Assembly (NCBI GenBank): GCA_037179385.1
Contig: CM074195.1
Coordinates: forward strand, 26,434,087-26,498,086
From: Holothuria scabra
Taxonomy: Eukaryota > Echinodermata > Holothuroidea > Aspidochirotida > Holothuriidae
Length of the DNA: 64,000 bases
Direction of reading: 5' to 3'
Part shown: positions 1-12,359 of the stretch, piece by piece
Numbering within the stretch: position 1 is the stretch's first letter
Layout of the letters: each line of letters begins with the position of its first letter
Translations under genes and position numbers: made by a program
The notes under the pieces: generated by a model
Database searches by the model: none
The model's input: the letters and a program-made list of their open reading frames with translations, nothing else
Told to the model about the DNA's origin: nothing

Positions 1-307
1 ACTCCATCTAACTAAATCTCACCCGAAACAGTTACAATCCTCCTATATACCTACTTTTTCTTTAGTCCAGCTCCCACAAAAAATTCATCCTCATCCAGAT
101 GCAACTAGCCTATTAATGCTTCAGGGTGAGCTTCCAAGACCCCAATGTCTAAAAACACTCTCAGTACAGTACATGCTGTGTAATATATGCTATAGTACTC
201 TGCATTTTGAAAATTAACTGTCAATGAAAAGAATTGAGCCAGTTGAGAATTTTTGTAGACTGCTACAAAAATTGTTGTTTTGGATGAGTGGGTTTATTAG
301 CCCTCTA
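1..307 (+). mobile_element. MITE family A, copy 1 (left end cut by window)
   Basis: This stretch aligns by eye along its whole length with the copies at 10819 and 17473: the CCCGAAACAG left-end segment, the CATCCTCATCCAGATGCAAC block, the GTACATGCTGTGTAATAT block, the CAATGAAAAG...TTGAGCC block and the TTTTGGATGAGTGGG right end. It has no coding capacity. The right terminus reads TAGCCCTCTAATG, degraded relative to the family ending GGCCCTTTAA. Family A is a non-autonomous DNA transposon family of about 300 bp whose intact copies are flanked by TTAA. Confidence 0.7.
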
Positions 308-2472
308 ATGTTACATTCATAAATTAAATTACATTACATGCAACTAACATAAGATTTTTACTTTATTATGGTGTTTAAAGTTAACCCCTAACCCATCAAA
401 AAAATTACATGCCACAGAAATCCCCCCCTCCTCTTCCAAGATTCCAAGATAACAGGCTTTAGGAATTTAGAATTATACAAATTTTTGAGCAGGTTGTCAA
501 AATTTAGGACTTTTACCTGGTTGCCCCTTGATTTGCCAAGATATGGCATTAATTCATGTAAGTTGTGACATCTCAGCCCTTCCTGCCTGACCTACTTAAT
601 TAGAAATCAATGGTACTGTAAGGTATCTGCATGCCTGGTAATAGAACCTTTAAGTGAACAGATGTGGCACCATGCACTTGTTTACTAACTCTGTTAAATG
701 GCTTCTGTAAAGGTATTTGACAGGTAATTAAAAATAGAATTTTGCAGGTCATCACCAGCTCACAATATTTCTCTAAACTTTTCACACCTGGTCCATCTAG
801 TCCCTTCCTTGAATTCTGAGATATCACTTTAGCATGACAGTCCTGCTGATCAGGTTTTTCAATTTTATTCTTTTTAGATGCCAAGATCTTGTCACCAAGG
901 ATGGTTTATTTGATCTCAGACCATTAAAGGTACCTTGCACTTGACTTCACAATTTTATTAGACTTCATTTAAAATTTCACACTTGTCAAAGTGCCAGATG
1001 CCTTGACCAACTTTGTAGGCTTTATCATTGACAACCTCTGATGGGTCTTTCACATGACATTTCAAACCATATTAATGCCTTTTAGAATCTATTTCTCGCT
1101 TTTCCCTCTCACGACTGTTCCACAATATATCACCTAGGCTGACAGAATTCTTCGCAGCTTTGGTATCTTCCAAATATGTCTGAAAAACAGAAACATTATC
1201 CTATAAAAATATCAGCTAGTAATATGTGACATTTAGCGACTAGAGTAGCCAAACTTGTCAATCATCGTGAAGCATGTGGCCTTGTGTGACCTCAATTCTG
1301 TCAGAGAGGGCCTGCTGTATGATGACCAGCTGAAAATAATCCAGGGTTTTGCAAAGACTTGAATGGGGTCAGTTGGCCACTCATGACTCAATCAGATCAG
1401 GGTGAAGTGTGCCATGGCTCGTAAATACAGCATTTCTTGAACTAGTTCTATAAGCGATGGGGCGAGGTAGAATTTTGGGATAGGTTACTCGCCTAGTCAC
1501 CCAGATATCATCTGGGCAGTAATTATAGACGAGATAATAGACGGACTGTTGAAGTGGCTAACACTTCATTTAAATATTTGTATGTGAAAAGCTCTCATTA
1601 GCTAGTGCAATGATCTAATCACCTGGTAGATTGCTATGTGCCTTGACTAGGTCACAGGAGGCTTTTTTCTTCTCAAGAGGGTAGTATGAGGGCAAGGCCA
1701 TTTCTAATGGAGAGATCCTTATCCTTCCAGTGAATAATGCCCACAAAACGTCGAAGAAACGCTGGTTACAGAGTCGAAAGTTTGAGCTTAGCCTGAAAAA
1801 GCTGTCAAAAGAAGGCTATGCTGGACAAGGGTTTAGTTATGTGATAGTTTTAGGAAATTTACTAGATTAAGCTTGTAATTTGGGCATACAGAAGTCAAAA
1901 TATTATAAAGTCCAGTGACAATGATGAAATCTTCCTGCTTACTCTTTTTTATATCCTACTTTTCAACATTACCTCTTATCCATGCTTCAGGGAGTAAATT
2001 AGGCCCAAATACATGCACACTTGATATAGTCACATTTTTAGATCTGATTTTAATTGATTGACAGTAACAGATATTAAAATAAACAAAATCAATCGTGGTA
2101 ATTTGACACTTTACCGGGGGGGTGGGGGGAGACTTTGCCCTTTCTTTGCTCCCCTTCCCCCATTGGTTTATTTTATTTTCAATTGTACATAATTTGTGTC
2201 TGCATGGTCTGTTGACAGCAATGCAATTGTTGGCATGTTAGTGAGAAAACATACCTGAATCGCAATGTGTGACCTGAAAATAAAGTCTATGTTACTTGAA
2301 ATATTCTCTAAGTTAGATCTGAAATTAGAATCGGACAAGTTTCTGATGAGTTTCTGATCAGAGCTATAAATCTGAAATGAGAATCAGACTAGTTTCAGAC
2401 AAAACTGGTCTGAAATTCTTCATTCACAAGTCTGGTTTTTGGTTTGGATGATAACCAATGCATTCATGATGG
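308..2472. other. No gene seen
   Basis: AT-rich sequence with short open frames only, none resembling a known domain. A G-run/C-run pair lies at 2117-2160. A TCTGAAAT..AATCAGAC motif recurs at about 2310-2420. Nothing else is supportable. Confidence 0.5.
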
Positions 2473-2534
2473 CGTGTGTGTGTATGTGTGTAAGGGTGTG
2501 TGTATGTGTGTGTGCACGTGTGTGTGTGTGTTTG
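2473..2534 (+). repeat. (TG)n microsatellite
   Basis: Imperfect TG dinucleotide run with TATG and CACG interruptions. It directly precedes the ~145-bp tandem repeat. The related repeat near 47.5-47.8 kb (opposite orientation) is bordered by an (AC)n run at the equivalent edge, so the dinucleotide run seems to be part of the element. Confidence 0.85.
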
Positions 2535-2537
2535 TGA

Positions 2538-3215
2538 CACTTTGCTTGTTAACGCTATAACTCAAGATAGGAATGTCTGACAGTTTTCAAACTTGGTACA
2601 TACAGCGCCATAGTGAGAGGAAGAACCCTATTGTGGTTGAGGTCAAAGGTCATCTGGGGTCACCAGGGGTCAAAGTCTAAAAACCTTGTTAACGCGATAT
2701 CTCAAGGTAGAAAACTTGGATAGATTTCTTATTTAGTATGTGGATGTGTTGTATTCAATAGATGGTCCCTATTGCTTTTGGCGGAGGTCAAAGATCATCT
2801 GGGGTCACCAGGGGTCAAAGTCTGAAAATCTTGTTAACACGATATCTCAAGGTAGGAAACTTGGATAGATTTCATATGTGGTATGTGGATGCGTTATGGT
2901 CAGGAGATGGTCCCTATTGTTTTTGGTGGAGGTCAAAGGTCATCTGGGGTCACTGGGGATCAAAGTTTGAAATTTTTTCATGCGATATCTTAAGGTAGGA
3001 AACTTGAACAGAATCCATATTTGGTATGTGGATGGGTTATGGTCAGGAAATGGTCCCTATTGTTTTTGGTGGAGGTCAAAGGCAGAGATGCCAAGTATCC
3101 CGGTTTAGGCGGAATAATTGCGATTTTCCACCCTCGATTTAGCCCCATTGTATTTGGCAGAAATGAAAGGTCATCTTGGGTCTCCAGGGGTCAAAGTCTA
3201 GGAACCCTTTTAATT
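2538..3215 (+). repeat. ~145-bp tandem repeat with AGGTCA direct repeats
   Basis: About four and a half units. The marker AGGTCAAAGGTCA or a near match starts at 2640, 2785, 2930 and 3073, giving periods of 145, 145 and 143 bp. Each unit holds GATATCTCAAGGTAGGAAAC, GGTCCCTATTG, the AGGTCA pair and CATCTGGGGTCACCAGGGG. The fourth unit is interrupted at about 3084-3150 by unrelated sequence and resumes with a diverged unit at 3164. Short frames across it are by-products of the repeat and not genes. AGGTCA-N-AGGTCA is the DR1 site of nuclear receptors such as HNF4 and RXR; any function here is inference. Confidence 0.9.
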
Positions 3216-3889
3216 ACGATCTTTCAAGATAGTTGTTTGTCCATCTGTCTGTCTGTTGTTTGCTTATCTAGCTATGTATGGCTTTTATTTAGGTCAAATG
3301 GCCATCTTGAATGACAAAATTTTTTGAACATGCTAGTCTAACATTTGAATGAGAAGGTAATGGTGCATGATGGCACTCTTCGAAACGGAACTTTATGTAT
3401 CATCAAAACCTCAATGCATTTTTGCATTCTGATTGTCTGAAATTTCTGTACATCTACCATTTGTCTGGAAATCATCTGATATTAGATCTAGAATAAGTGG
3501 CAGGCTACTTGGTAGTCTGACAGACCACTTTCACATAGCTCCCAAGTTCCGAAAGGCTAGATGCAGGTCCAACTGATCTGTCCATTGGTGGATCGCCGGC
3601 CTGGGGTAGGGGTATAAGGGGAGGGGATGGCCCCCTCCCCTTTTCGAAAATTTTTTAATTTTAGAAGTGTCTACAAGCAAAATGGTGACATTTTTTTGGC
3701 AAAACAGTCAACACAATGTCGTAAGGTCACCGCCAAAAAATTCAGTACAGTACTAAATATTTTGCGGTAACCTAGAAAAATATTGTATTGAGAGATTTTC
3801 CAAAATAATATTATGCAGATACTCACAAATGCACAATGACTAAAACCTCTCCTGTATAATCACAATATTTCATAGTTATTTTGGGGGTA
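3216..3889. other. No gene seen
   Basis: Non-coding sequence with a G-run/C-run palindromic patch at about 3608-3642. No domain, tRNA or clear repeat copy was recognised. Confidence 0.45.
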
Positions 3890-4420
3890 AATTTTGGTGC
3901 AGTACCGGCACAGTTTTCAAACGTCAACCCCGTGTGTCACCAGCGGTCTTCTTATACATCTCTCATGGCATTCTAGCCATGAAAACATATAGGCCTTGCC
4001 GGCCAAGAACTGTCAAGATGGTTAAGACCGTTCGGAGACTCTGAAACAAGCCCCGCCTATAACCTGCGAAGTGGTTATTTATTTTTGCTGTTGAACGCGT
4101 CGTTGAACGACGTTATTACACTATTTAGTCAGTAACAGGAATATATTCCATACCTGCTGCGAAGGTTAGCCGATAACGCTGTTGCGACAGCCAGCTTACC
4201 ATACATGCCTGTACCTAGGCCTATATGCATTGTATAGCAGCGCGATCAATTGAATGTGCTGTGAGATAAGATTTACTGAATTTGTAGTTATCGGTAAGCT
4301 GAATTATTTGCTAATTTTTGTGGTTTTCTTAGTAAGAATACTTCGGAGATTTGAAATGGGGGTTTTTCAGAGGGCTGGGTGGGTCAGCGGGTTTGGGTGT
4401 CCAAATGCGGGTCACTTGGG
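3890..4420. promoter_or_regulatory. CpG-rich patch, possible promoter or first exon
   Basis: CpG dinucleotides are far denser here (roughly two dozen by eye) than in the surrounding AT-rich DNA. It includes a perfect 15-bp palindrome, CGTCGTTGAACGACG, at 4098-4112. No open frame with a recognisable protein starts here; the 121-residue frame at 4254 has no familiar motif. The composition would suit an unmethylated promoter or untranslated first exon, but no TATA box or splice site was tied to it. Confidence 0.25.
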
Positions 4421-5466
4421 AGGTATGCTTTCAGATCTATTTCAGATCAGTTTCATTCTAACTTTTCCAGTAGGGACATCACCCCTTTTTTCCTCCTATT
4501 TAAATTATGTAACCCTCCTTATGCGAGGTAATCCTTTCGCGAGTCAGATCAGCATGATGGCATGGACATATAGCTGGAAGGGTACACCCTTATCCTATAC
4601 CTGCCATGCAAAGTTTTAACGACAGCAGTTGCTATTAATGAGCCCTACTACTTCTGCTAAAAGAACATGCAATCTTGAAACCTCCATTGCCAATAAAAAA
4701 TGTGGTGGATTTCTTTGCCCTTCCCCCCTCCCCGGCCACAACAAAAAGACATAATTTGATGAGGGTAATTGTATGAAAAGAATAACATTGCAGTAACTTT
4801 TTCTAAAATCAGGCAACTAAGGAAATTATAATTCTGTGTAAAAGTTTTCAAAGTTGAGGCAACTTTACTTGATCCCCTCATACCCCCCTCCCTTGTTCAG
4901 GATGAAACAAAGTTGACTCCCCAGCCCACTGTTCAGACTTTCCGATATTTTTGAAAATGACTCAAGTAATGTAATGCTTATCTCAGTGTGCTGACTTTTA
5001 AAGGATAGCTTTGTAACCAACATGGCTCTAGATAGAATCAAGTTGTTGTTGGATGCAAGGATTATTACTCATCATATAGAAGCCACAAAATAAGACATAT
5101 CTTTGTTTGTAAGTCAAAGGTCAGAATACCATAGTGTTACAGGATGCATCACTCATGAACCACTAGCGTTATTCTGTTAGCTGTCTGTTAACATGTGACC
5201 ACAGCCAAAAGGAAGTTTGTCTGTGGGCAAATACTTATCCCACCTTTATGGATACAGACTGTCTGGTCTTATGGATATATTCATGGGCATCAATATTTAC
5301 TTGAATGTGGGGATGGCATAACTTCAGTGTGTAAAAATTTTGAACCAGTGGTTGGTTTTCAAAAAAGGAGGAGGAAGTATATATTTCCCCCCAACCTCCT
5401 TCCCCAAAAATGATACCAATGTGTGTATCCTGATATTATATGCATTTTTTCTGGACAGTCTTTCCC
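4421..5466. other. No gene seen
   Basis: Unique-looking sequence with poly-C tracts (4724-4736, 4875-4890). The short frames on both strands resemble no known protein. Confidence 0.45.
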
Positions 5467-5575
5467 AGATGATAGAGAAAACAAGCGAGTGAGTCACAAC
5501 TGGAAAGAATGATGTTTCCAGCCCAATTGGTTGAGTGAAGAGCCATAAAACTCCAACTGACTAATGACCAAGTAT
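5467..5575 (+). mobile_element. SINE family G, 3' body fragment
   Basis: It matches the 3' body of the SINE at 49250-49466 through GAAAACAAGCGAGTGAG, TCACAACTGGAAA, CCAATTGGTTG and CCATAAAACT. The tRNA-like head is missing, as in a 5'-truncated retrocopy. The end is replaced by CCAACTGACTAATGACC. Confidence 0.65.
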
Positions 5576-5613
5576 TCTGATGCCTCCTAAATGATGACCT
5601 TTAAATCACTTAA

Positions 5614-5973
5614 AGAGGCTCATTGAGTTTATATCGATAACTCAATGAAAGTCTCAAAGGGTCACTACCACATAACAACTCTTATCGTTTGCATAATAAG
5701 TCAAGTTTCAAGCCCAAAAGTCACAGAACACGTTAAAATTTTGAATTTTCTAGTGTCCTGACTTGTAACAGTTTTGTACATAATTTGAAAAAGTGTCTGG
5801 TCACAAATTTTTGAAAACCTACTTTAACCATTCAGTACTCACTCATAAAACAGTTATTTGTGAATATGGTAAGAGGATTGTCTAAGATTGACCATTTGTC
5901 ATTGGTATGTGAAGAAAACTTAACAGGTTTGGAAAAATTTGTTGAATTTCATGAACCAACTCAATGAGCCGCT
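5614..5973 (+). mobile_element. TTAA-flanked MITE (family I)
   Basis: A 360-bp non-coding unit with terminal inverted repeats: AGAGGCTCATTGAGTT on the left and AACTCAATGAGCCGCT on the right. It is flanked by TTAA at 5610-5613 and 5974-5977. The right TTAA is also the left TTAA of the next MITE, so the two abut at one shared target site. TTAA duplications are typical of piggyBac and Kolobok elements; the termini do not settle which. I see no second copy in this window. Confidence 0.8.
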
Positions 5974-5977
5974 TTAA

Positions 5978-6233
5978 AGTGCAAGAACATGCACATCAGT
6001 CACCTCAAAGTAATTACCTTGAAACAACACCAAAATTTCACAATTTTCTGTTCTAAGTATCTTTTATGATATATTTTGGGTGTAAAATATTTTATTCAAG
6101 GTATAAGCCCAGCAGTTACTCCTAGTAAATTAACAACTTAGGAGGAAATATATTGTCACATGATTCTTAAGAGCCATTCATTAAAAAGAATAGTCTACTA
6201 GACTAATTCAATTTGGGTGACTGCATTTTCCCT
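5978..6233 (+). mobile_element. MITE family B, full copy
   Basis: A 256-bp element flanked by TTAA at 5974-5977 and 6234-6237. It carries the family-B internal blocks TTTCACAATTTTCTGTTCT, GCAGTTACTCCTAGTA, ATTGTCACATGATTCTTAAG and AGTCTACTAGACTAATTCA. The termini are GTGCAAGAACATG.. and ..TGACTGCATTTTCCCT, the right one fitting the family terminus (complement AGGG(C/A)AAA(A/T)GCAGTCA). Non-coding and non-autonomous. Confidence 0.85.
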
Positions 6234-6237
6234 TTAA

Positions 6238-9121
6238 AGGATGTCATTGATTTCTTTTTATGTAGAACTACAAAATTCAAGAAGTGTAATAAATAATTCT
6301 AAAACATCTTGGATCACTGTGCCATGTATTTTAGGTATAAATGTTGCCTTTCTTTAGGTTATGTCATGACTATTTTTGACAGGTTACCAGGGCAACCTCC
6401 AAAATTTCATTGACTGATCGAGTGTAAAACTGTGCTGCAAGTTAAAAGTTTACTTCAAGTGGAATTTTTTATCCCCAAAGAAATTAAAGGACATGAAATG
6501 TTATGTCTTTATGACATGAGGGCATATAACATTTCATGACGTGTCTGAGAATGTCAAGTTTGTCTGAGAAGTGCATTTTTATGTGGTGTATTTGCCATAA
6601 TTTGAATAGATATTTTGGATGTTTTTTAACCTGGGAGCAGTTGTTGGACCATAAAAATAATTTTTTCCTAAAATGTCAAGAAAGCTAAGTATGGAATTCA
6701 TACCTCTGTTATGTCAGGAACAGCTTAAGTAAATATTCCTGGCCCTCAAGTATTCTATGTTGGGCTGAGAATCTACATTATTAGCCCTAGTCCAGACTAA
6801 AGATATTTGTTCCTTTTTATGTACCACAGCTTGCCATCTGAATTACCTTTTGTTATATGAGGCCCCTGTGCATTTTCTCAATTTCCATTGGACCACCTAA
6901 ACTGAAGTTCCAGTTTATGTGTACAAGACAAGATTTAACGCTAAGTATATCACTGTTGGTGAGGTTAAGCTATGTTTTGAAGTAAATACTTTTCAGACTG
7001 ACTTATTAGGGCCAACCCAGCTAGCCCACTTATGGTACTGGACTGAAATCCACAATGGCTACTGCCCATTAGGTCAATGCTAATTTACAAACCAGGCTTT
7101 TGTGGTGGATGGCCTACCTATATTGAGCATTTTTTTCTCTCCTATTTTCTAGTTAGAAAATTCAAGGAGAGTTGGAGAAATCATCACTCATTTAGAGTGA
7201 ATTTAACATTCCTTGGAGTTAAATTATACTAAAATGGATTTATTCATTCTTTAATTAACAAGTGTTTTCAAGGATTACTCTTTTTTTAAGAGTGGCTCCT
7301 GCAGACACTTCATCAGAAGAGTGAATTTTTGCTATGTATAGAGTTATATATTAGAGTGAATTTCTCTCTTCTTAGAGTGAATTTCTGCTCTTCTAGAGTG
7401 GGCTTTTCTATTTTCACTACAGTGATTGAGTGAAATTTCACTCATCTTTTCATTTATACAATCTGTATGCAGCACATATTGTAAGAATATCATACAGTGC
7501 TCCTGAATTTATTTGAAACACCTGCTAACTTTCTAGTAACCAAAAAGGTGTGTCACATGATAAAGGGAGAAATGATTGTTGCAGTTAGGCCTTTCTACCT
7601 TTCTTAATTTTCCTCCAGATTTTTCATTTTCTGGTAAAAAACTGTAGTGTGATATGTGAAATTGTTGAACTGTTCTTCGCTATAATCCACAAAAGAGAAC
7701 TTGAGATCTTTCTTCATCACGCCTTGAATTTTTAGGCATGGGAGTGTGATTGCATACCATCACTCACCTCACATCAGTGTGAGGAGTGTGATTTTTTGCA
7801 CACCTAGATGAAGAATTGGAACTCATAGAAATCTATAAACGCATAATAATTTAGCATATGTACCTCAGTCCTTAATTTTCTGAGGAGTGTGATTACTGAT
7901 TTGTACTACACCTGGAGAATCTATAACTAAAGGCCTGCTTCATTATTATTGAACTTTTATAGACTGCTGATGCTTTTTTTATTCAACTTTTGTTTCAGGA
8001 GCAAAACTTCGCATTGAGTGAACTTAAAAATGTTGATGGTATTCTTCAGTATTTTCTACCTCAAATTTATAATTTTCCAGGAGAGGGGTGGGGTTTATAG
8101 TTATCCCCTTCTCCAGACAGGTACACCTAGCTAGTGCCATGCCAGAGTGGGGAAATTTACAGTAGCCAGAATATTGTTTAGGTGCGATTGTCTCAGTGGA
8201 AATGTAGTTGAAATTCTCTCTGTCATCAATTGTCATTTCGAGGGAGCATTTTTTCTGGGATGAAGGTTCGAGCTGTCCAGCCGCATTAACGTGTACATTT
8301 CACTCATGCCAGAAATGTTTTACACCCACAGACATGCATGGAAACATAATTTTACCTCGTGTTATGATATTTAGTTCAGATCTGGCATTGAATGCAATTG
8401 TTTCCATAGCAACAGACAATTTTCCTATCTAAAGTAATTGTAAACTTGTTTATTCAACCTTTGCCAATAAATACCACACTTAAAAGTTATTTTGTTTTTA
8501 AGGTTGTTTTGAAGATTTATGAACCAAGTTCTGTAGAAGAGTAATTGAGGTTTTGACGTCCTTCTGATACAAAACAGGATGTTTCATAATGCCTGCTGAA
8601 CTAAATTTGTAACTTGTCTGGATATTGAGGAAGTTATGTCATTCAAGTAAACACGTTTCTTTCTATATGTTGTTCTGATAGAATGTTTGCAGTCACATCC
8701 CATCCTTTAATTTTCTCTCTGGACATCAATCACTCCAATTTTATTTTGAAACAAAAGCTATTAATCTCAAAATTTTCCTTTCACTTAAGTATCTGTTAGG
8801 AATTTAGAATATAATTTGACATATCCAATGTTAACCAAGAAAATTAATCCTGGTAAATGTCACAGTTTAGTGAGAAAACTTTAATAATTGTCACATGATT
8901 CTAATAGAACGTTTCATGGGATGGAATAATCCATCTGCTGCACAAATTCAAATTATGGTGAATGTATTTCACCTTGTTCTTTCATGTACCTTTCACCTTT
9001 ACTACTATAGTATTAGTTTTGTAGAAAAAAGAAATGTTCCTCAGTCCAATTTTTATGTTCACTGAGATTATCCAAAATAAGGCAGTACCTGGTACCTTTT
9101 TCAAGGAATGTGTTTCCACAG
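6238..9121. other. No gene seen; short motif repeats and a family-B remnant
   Basis: Unique AT-rich DNA. An AGAGTGAATTT motif recurs about five times between 7190 and 7400. GGAGTGTGATT recurs near 7740, 7785 and 7885. Family-B internal sequence (AATTGTCACATGATTCTAAT) survives at about 8856-8935. Short frames at 8024-8432 show no domain. Confidence 0.5.
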
Positions 9122-9248
9122 ATTTCCTATACATTGGCAGAGCATACTGCGCGGTACACTGTTGCTACAGTATGTGGTAGAAAAGGGGTAGCAAGATGGC
9201 TGTCTGCTCTGTGCTTTTGTTTTGTGATAGAGTTTGGACTTGCTCAAG
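9122..9248 (+). repeat. Dispersed repeat H
   Basis: About 125 bp aligns with 63750-63865: TTCCTATACATTGGCAGAGC, ATACTG(C/T)(G/A)CGGTA, GCTACAGTA(T/C)GTG, TGTCTGCT and TTTGGACTTGCTCA. The other copy runs directly into the body of SINE family G, so H may be an alternative 5' part of that SINE. No tRNA-like fold was recognised with certainty. Confidence 0.6.
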
Positions 9249-10818
9249 TAAACTCACAGATTTTGCAAGAAAGTACATATTTTCGAAATAATACATGGGA
9301 AGGCCCAAATCACTAAATTTATTGCAGATAAATAACATTGTTTCCCATTCAAGTTTAACAGTTGTTTAAAATATAACAGAGTCGTCATCAAATCAGACGA
9401 TTTATAGCTTCACTGCAGCCATCTTGGTGCGCCTTTTTCGACCAAGTCAGTGGCAACTATCTATGGATATGGCATACGTGCTACATGCTGTGTCCATAAA
9501 GAAAGTCTGTGTGTGTTTCTTACATCTATTTAATATTTATAGCTCAAGAGCAATTTTTCACTCAAACACTCAAAAATTAGAATGATGCAACTTCCTCCCC
9601 CTTTGAAGAGACAAGGTATATTGGTGGGGTTTTTATAGATATAACCAATTGGAATTAATTATGGTTAAAGTTTTTTGCTTTGTACATGTGTAGGCAATGA
9701 AAGGTCATCATATTCCTTCAATTATAAGCAATGAATTGCATGTTGCAAGTTATACCAAAGGAAGAATCAGAATTGTTTTTCTCTGTTTGAGTTTGGATTC
9801 CCATTGAGGCTTCATGTCAAAACGACGGTACTGAGGCCTGCAGCTGGATCAGTCCATGCAGGCAGATGCTACTCGATCTGCCCAGCCATGCTACACATAA
9901 CAATTACAGTAAAATGAGGTTGGTCTGCTATTGTGATGTTTGTAGTGAAAAAGAATGGCTGCAGCTTGGCCAAGTAAATTAGGATATTGGCTTTTTTGTC
10001 ATGGCACCTCAAAGGCAGTGTGTCAGCAAAAACCCCTGAATTTATTTAACAGTTCAGGATTACGCTTCTCTGAGGAAAAATCATTTCAAATTATGTGGTC
10101 AACTTCTTTAACAGTTTTCAAGTTACACCTTTTCAAAATTTGAATGTTTCTAATTAAGCAACTTTGTTGCTTGTGAATATAATGATGTACACTGCTGCAG
10201 ACCTAGTGTTGACATTTCTTTTGTTGACTCTTCATTAACTATTTCTTAATTCATACTCATCAGATATAGTTTATGTTTTGGTAATTGATACTGATGATTT
10301 TCCAGGATGTAATTTAATACTAGCCTTCAAAATGAAACCCATACTTAGTATGTTACAGCCGTCCTTGGAATGAAGAATGCAAAAACAAATGATAGCAGTA
10401 TAGCCATAGTTTATCCCTACCCTGACATCACAACCATATATAATGATCTCATGTTTATGCATGATAAAGTGTATTAAACAAAATAACCCTGTAAAATGGT
10501 TAATTTTTAATGACTTTTTCAGGAATTGCTACAATTCTCTTAGTTTTTATTGCTTTTCATAACAAACGCTCATGTCACTAACCCTTTATGTAACAATATT
10601 TTGACAATTCAGTCAAATTACTGTTCACTTCCATTCTTTTGTATTTCTTAAAATCTGCAGAAAATGTAGATGTTTTTACTTTATTTATTTATTTATTTTT
10701 TGGTTTGTTTTTTGTGGATGACATAATTCATAACTTAATAGCCATGACAGTAAGAGCACCTAAATTTAGAAGTTTCAAGGGAGTGGATTCTCTAATGATT
10801 ATTTTTCAGAAATTTTAA
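9249..10818. other. No gene seen
   Basis: Unique AT-rich DNA. GCCATCTTGGTGCGCC at about 9418 resembles a reverse YY1 site, but no gene was found beside it. Confidence 0.45.
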
Positions 10819-11118
10819 AGGCCCAGTTCTCTCACCCCAAACAGTGCCAATTCTCCTGATCTTCTTACTTATAGCTCCACCCACAACTGTCTGAAAGTCA
10901 TCCTCATTCAGATATAATCTCAGTTAATTGCTTCAAGGTGCCAGTATAGAAAAACTCATTTATATATATTTAAAACACTGTCAGTACTGTTCATGCTGTG
11001 TAATATAAGCTTTGGTACTCTGCATTGTTTGAATTAGCTGTCAATCAAAGAACTGAGCCAATTGAGAATTTTGTTACCCCCGTACCAAAATTGTAGTTTT
11101 GGATGAGAGGTTTGGCCC
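10819..11118 (+). mobile_element. MITE family A, full copy 2
   Basis: A 300-bp element with inverted termini AGGCCCAGTTCTCTCACCCC and, read in reverse, AGGGCCAAACCTCTCATCC. It is flanked by TTAA on the left (10815-10818) and TTTA on the right (11119-11122, one mismatch). Internal blocks include CTCCACCCACAACTGTCTGA and TTGTTTGAATTAGCTGTCAA. It carries no frame of note. Confidence 0.88.
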
Positions 11119-11867
11119 TTTACTTTGAGGATTGTTTAATCTGACTAAATTTTAGGCATAAAAATTTTATATATATTTCCCTTTTGTCAAACACATGGAA
11201 TCAAGTCAGTTGGGCTGTCCCATCAGAAGGGGTGCAGGTCTAAATTCTGATGTATATATATTTCCAATAAGTAAGCCCAGCTATCTGAATAGTTAGCATT
11301 TAATGCTTTCTTTCATTCAAATATTATGTCATTGTGAAGAGCACTCATGTGCATGACATAATATTTCATAATGTGGTATAAACATCAACTAAGTGGCCGT
11401 CACATAGCCAGGGTCCTCTCAGAGCTTCTCACCTTCAAAGTGCGTATATTCACAAATATTACTGTAGTTGTCTGGGAGACGGTAGCCCATTACGAAACTG
11501 CTATTTACGTAGCTGTCTGCATTTCAAGTTAAGGGTATGCATGATTCTACACATGTCTGAAACATTACATTTACCAGGGAGCTGCTACTTTATCTGGAAA
11601 GTGCTCAAGTTAAAATTGCAGCTTCCTGTTACAGTGGCAGCTCTCTGCATTAACCCATTCCCAGAAGCTATATATCACTATACAAGGTTGGGTGGTGTCT
11701 ATAGCAAAGTGATGGAAAAATACTGGTTTGACTTTTAAATAGGAAAATAAATTATGTTTCATTCAAATTGTTAAGGGTCCAATCAGTGAGGGAAATGCTA
11801 ATAGGAAGTCAAAGTGATGAAATGATGCATATGGGGCATGGTAGTCATAAAAATTTGTGCAGGCCTG

Positions 11868-12254
11868 GAATTCAAGGCCGAATTCTCTTACCCCAAATAG
11901 TACCAGTCCTCCTAACCTTCGTTCTTAACCCCCTCCCACAATTGTCTGAAAAACGTGTTGGGGAATTAAAGGCCCAATTCTTACACCCCAAACAGTACCA
12001 TGCAGTCCTCACAACCTTCTTTCAGTTTCCCATAATTGTTCTCATCCTCATCCAGACACAATATCTCAGTTTATTGCTTCAGGGTGAGTATAGAAAAGCT
12101 CAATGTGTATAATCAAAACACTACACAGGGAGCATGCTATGTGCTATAAGTTTTGGCACTCTACATTGTTTGAATTAGCTGTCATACAACAGCTGAGCCA
12201 ATTGAGAATTTTTGTTAACTCCTATGAAACTTGTAGTTTGGAGTTAGAGGACTG
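11868..12254 (+). mobile_element. MITE family A, two overlapping copies (3a/3b)
   Basis: A 5' fragment of one copy (11868-11953, through CCCCTCCCACAATTGTCTGA) is cut by a second, nearly complete copy. The second copy starts after TTAA at about 11967-11970 (AGGCCCAATTCTTACACCCC) and ends at about 12254 (GACTGGCTCT before TAAAG). The rest of the first copy is not found downstream, so this is nesting plus deletion, or abutment. The 114-residue frame at 11768-12112 is repeat sequence and not a gene. Confidence 0.75.
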
Positions 12255-12359
12255 GCTCTTAAAGTAGAATTACAATGACAGAAACAAAAACCTCTCATTT
12301 TTACACAGATTGTAGTTCAATTGTTACTTAACAACATCCTTTTTGATTTTTGTAAATAA

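Noticed and set aside
2762..3314. Protein-coding frames of 78 and 97 residues
   Set aside because: They follow the ~145-bp tandem repeat and consist of repeated read-outs of it.
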